Below are positions 6,422 to 7,281 of a stretch of 7,281 bases of DNA, one piece after another. Numbering within the stretch: the stretch's first letter is position 1; every line of letters starts with the position of its first letter. The DNA is taken from assembly GCA_002453475.1 (NCBI GenBank), contig DKGY01000078.1, positions 1 to 7,281 on the forward strand. The letters run 5' to 3'. The position numbers were made by a program, and so were the translations under genes. Origin of the DNA: Clostridium sp. UBA6758 (GTDB lineage: Bacteria > Bacillota > Clostridia > Clostridiales > Clostridiaceae). The notes under the pieces are model-generated. The model did no database searches, was not told where the DNA came from, and worked only from the letters and a program-made list of their open reading frames with translations.

Positions 6422-6484
6422 ATGCAAAAAAATGATACTTTCATGTATTATTATGGAATACGAAATATTATATGCATTATAATG
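6422..6484 (+). promoter_or_regulatory. Repeated promoter element, copy 3
   Basis: This is the third gapless copy: core ATACTTTCATGTATT at 6435-6449, GAATAC at 6456-6461 and TATAAT at 6478-6483. It shares the preceding TCTT with copy 2. It lies 109 nt before the small membrane-protein start at 6593 and drives away from the minus-strand gene starting at 6289. Confidence 0.7.
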
Positions 6485-6512
6485 AACTTAACAAGTATAA
6501 ATATGTGAGGAT

Positions 6513-6545
6513 AGACCCCAGAGAATGTTAGGGGTTGAACCCAGA
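6513..6545 (+). promoter_or_regulatory. Leader segment with two competing hairpins
   Basis: Between promoter copy 3 and the gene, ACCCC (6515-6519) can pair with GGGGT (6531-6535). The same G-run (6532-6534) can instead pair with CCC (6540-6542). The loop of the first hairpin holds AGAGAATGT (6520-6528), which also occurs in the copy 2 leader (4789-4797). ACCCCAG also occurs in the copy 1 leader (3591-3597). The pairing is short, so a regulatory role is only possible. Confidence 0.3.
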
Positions 6546-6592
6546 AGAAAGCATAAAGTGATTATTAAAAATGAAGTTGAGGAGAAATGGTT

Positions 6593-6805
6593 ATGAAAAA
6601 TAGAGAGGGTAAAAAAGGTACAGAAGAACACTTAAATAGAAATATTCTGATTTTATCTATAGCTATATTACACCAGCCTATTAGTAAAATAATTAATAAT
6701 AAATATTTATTAATTACATTTAATTTAGCCTACGTATTACTTGCCATATATTTTATTATTTTATTATTGAAAGATATGGGAGAGTATAGTAGTAAAACTC
6801 AATAG
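6593..6805 (+). CDS. Small membrane protein, unknown family
   Basis: This 70-aa protein has a charged, basic N-terminus (MKNREGKKGTEEHLNRN). A hydrophobic stretch follows at about 18-32 (ILILSIAILHQPI), then a stronger membrane helix at about 40-62 (LLITFNLAYVLLAIYFIILLL) and a polar tail. GAGGAG (6579-6584) is 8 nt from ATG 6593. The in-frame ATG at 6587 is only 2 nt from it, so 6593 is chosen. I do not recognise a family, and it does not resemble the 65-aa protein at 4886 in sequence, although both sit behind the same promoter element. The gene has a leader of about 100 nt. The next gene starts 69 nt downstream and may be cotranscribed, since no T-run terminator separates them. Confidence 0.7.
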   Translation: MKNREGKKGTEEHLNRNILILSIAILHQPISKIINNKYLLITFNLAYVLLAIYFIILLLKDMGEYSSKTQ

Positions 6806-6822
6806 GTTATTAACAATAAAAA

Positions 6823-6859
6823 TTATTTAAAATATTTAGAAGCTAATTATCTTAAATAA
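6823..6859 (+). promoter_or_regulatory. AT-rich hairpin abutting the third GNAT ribosome binding site
   Basis: TTATTTAA (6823-6830) pairs with TTAAATAA (6852-6859), and ATATTTAG (6832-6839) with CTAATTAT (6843-6850). There are two mismatches (A-C and T-T) and a 3-nt loop. The stem ends one base before AAGGAG (6861). With no T-run it is unlikely to terminate; it may affect translation or mark a processing site between cotranscribed genes. Confidence 0.45.
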
Positions 6860-6860
6860 G

Positions 6861-6866
6861 AAGGAG
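6861..6866 (+). promoter_or_regulatory. Ribosome binding site deciding a TTG start
   Basis: AAGGAG lies 8 nt before TTG 6875. The first in-frame ATG (6893) is 26 nt away from any such site, so TTG is the preferred start of the third GNAT gene. Confidence 0.75.
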
Positions 6867-6874
6867 TAGGTAAC

Positions 6875-7281
6875 TTGAAATTAGAAACAAAAATGAATAC
6901 AAATACAATTAAAAAACTTAATTTACATGATAGAGAAATAACAAGAAATATACTGGCACTACAGAAAGATTCATATAAAATTGAAGCTGAATTTATAGGA
7001 TTTTATGATATTCCACCATTAAAAGATACTGTAGATAGTTTGAGAGAATGTAACGAAATTTTTTATGGATATTATATTGATGATGTTTTAGCAGGAATAA
7101 TTTCATACAAAATTATTGAGAATGTTTTGGATATACATAGAGTTTCGGTACATCCTAATTTTTTTAGAAAGAGAATTGGTGAAAGTTTACTTCATTTTGT
7201 AGAGAAAATTAATAACTGCGCAAATAAGATAGTAGTATGCACTGGAAAGGACAATTTGCCTGCTGTTAATTTGTATTTGAA
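6875..7281 (+). CDS. GNAT family N-acetyltransferase, 5' part
   Basis: The frame is open to the window end, giving 135 codons plus two bases. The region YKIEAEFIGFYDIPPLKDT (34-52) and YGYYIDDVLAGIISYKI (64-80) resembles a common Firmicute GNAT subgroup of unknown substrate. Motif A is HRVSVHPNFFRKRIGESLL (88-106); the usual first Gly of the loop is Arg here, while the second Gly is kept. Motif B begins with VCTGKDNLPAVNLYL (121-135), whose Asn and Tyr are the typical residues. By family length only some 20-30 residues should be missing past the edge. The start is TTG, supported by AAGGAG 8 nt upstream. It lies 69 nt after the small membrane-protein gene and may share its transcript. Confidence 0.85.
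   Translation, partial: MKLETKMNTNTIKKLNLHDREITRNILALQKDSYKIEAEFIGFYDIPPLKDTVDSLRECNEIFYGYYIDDVLAGIISYKIIENVLDIHRVSVHPNFFRKRIGESLLHFVEKINNCANKIVVCTGKDNLPAVNLYL

Noticed and set aside
4835..6805. Type I toxin-antitoxin reading of the small membrane proteins
   Set aside because: The lengths fit loosely, but I see no antisense promoter or antitoxin RNA over either gene, so the call would be speculative.

Overview
This AT-rich window has strong AGGAGG-type ribosome binding sites and short single-gene transcription units. It carries a TraX-family protein, several GNAT acetyltransferases and small DUF1659/DUF2922 proteins. Together these suggest a low-GC Firmicute, most likely Clostridium or a close relative. 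The genus is inferred from base composition and remembered family distribution. I do not name a species. I see no tRNA, rRNA, CRISPR array, transposase or phage gene. The window looks like chromosomal accessory or intergenic-rich DNA.

Layout. 1-504: the 3' end of a membrane-anchored or exported hypothetical protein, followed by a terminator (575-609). 823-1527: a TraX-family membrane protein with a candidate response-regulator site upstream (732-747) and a hairpin/T-run downstream. 1659-2132: a GNAT acetyltransferase, followed by a long AT-rich inverted repeat (2161-2219). 2511-3446: a second, larger GNAT protein that looks like a tandem GNAT. 3621-4559: a long coiled-coil protein gene interrupted by one in-frame TAG at codon 76. 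4886-5083: a small two-helix membrane protein, with an open frame directly after it that one base would join to it. A strong bidirectional terminator (5226-5267) separates these from a minus-strand group: a 141-aa protein with a ribbon-helix-helix-like C-terminus (6289-5864), a DUF1659 protein (5783-5559) and a DUF2922 protein (5513-5295). 6593-6805: another small membrane protein. 6875 to the window end: a third GNAT acetyltransferase, TTG-started and cut by the window edge.

The most notable structure is a 63-bp promoter-like element present three times (3506-3568, 4721-4783, 6422-6484). The copies align without gaps, and 47 of 63 columns are identical in all three. Each ends in a perfect TATAAT -10 box. 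None has a TTGACA -35 box. Instead they share an invariant GAATAC 16 nt upstream of the -10 and an invariant 15-nt core, ATACTTTCATGTATT. Each copy lies 53-109 nt upstream of the best start codon of a different plus-strand gene: the coiled-coil gene and the two small membrane-protein genes. The three genes do not resemble each other, so the element looks like the operator/promoter of a small co-regulated set rather than a by-product of gene duplication. The regulator is not visible here. Two of the three units also appear damaged (an amber stop, and a possible frameshift at GGGG), which may reflect phase variation, decay or sequence error.
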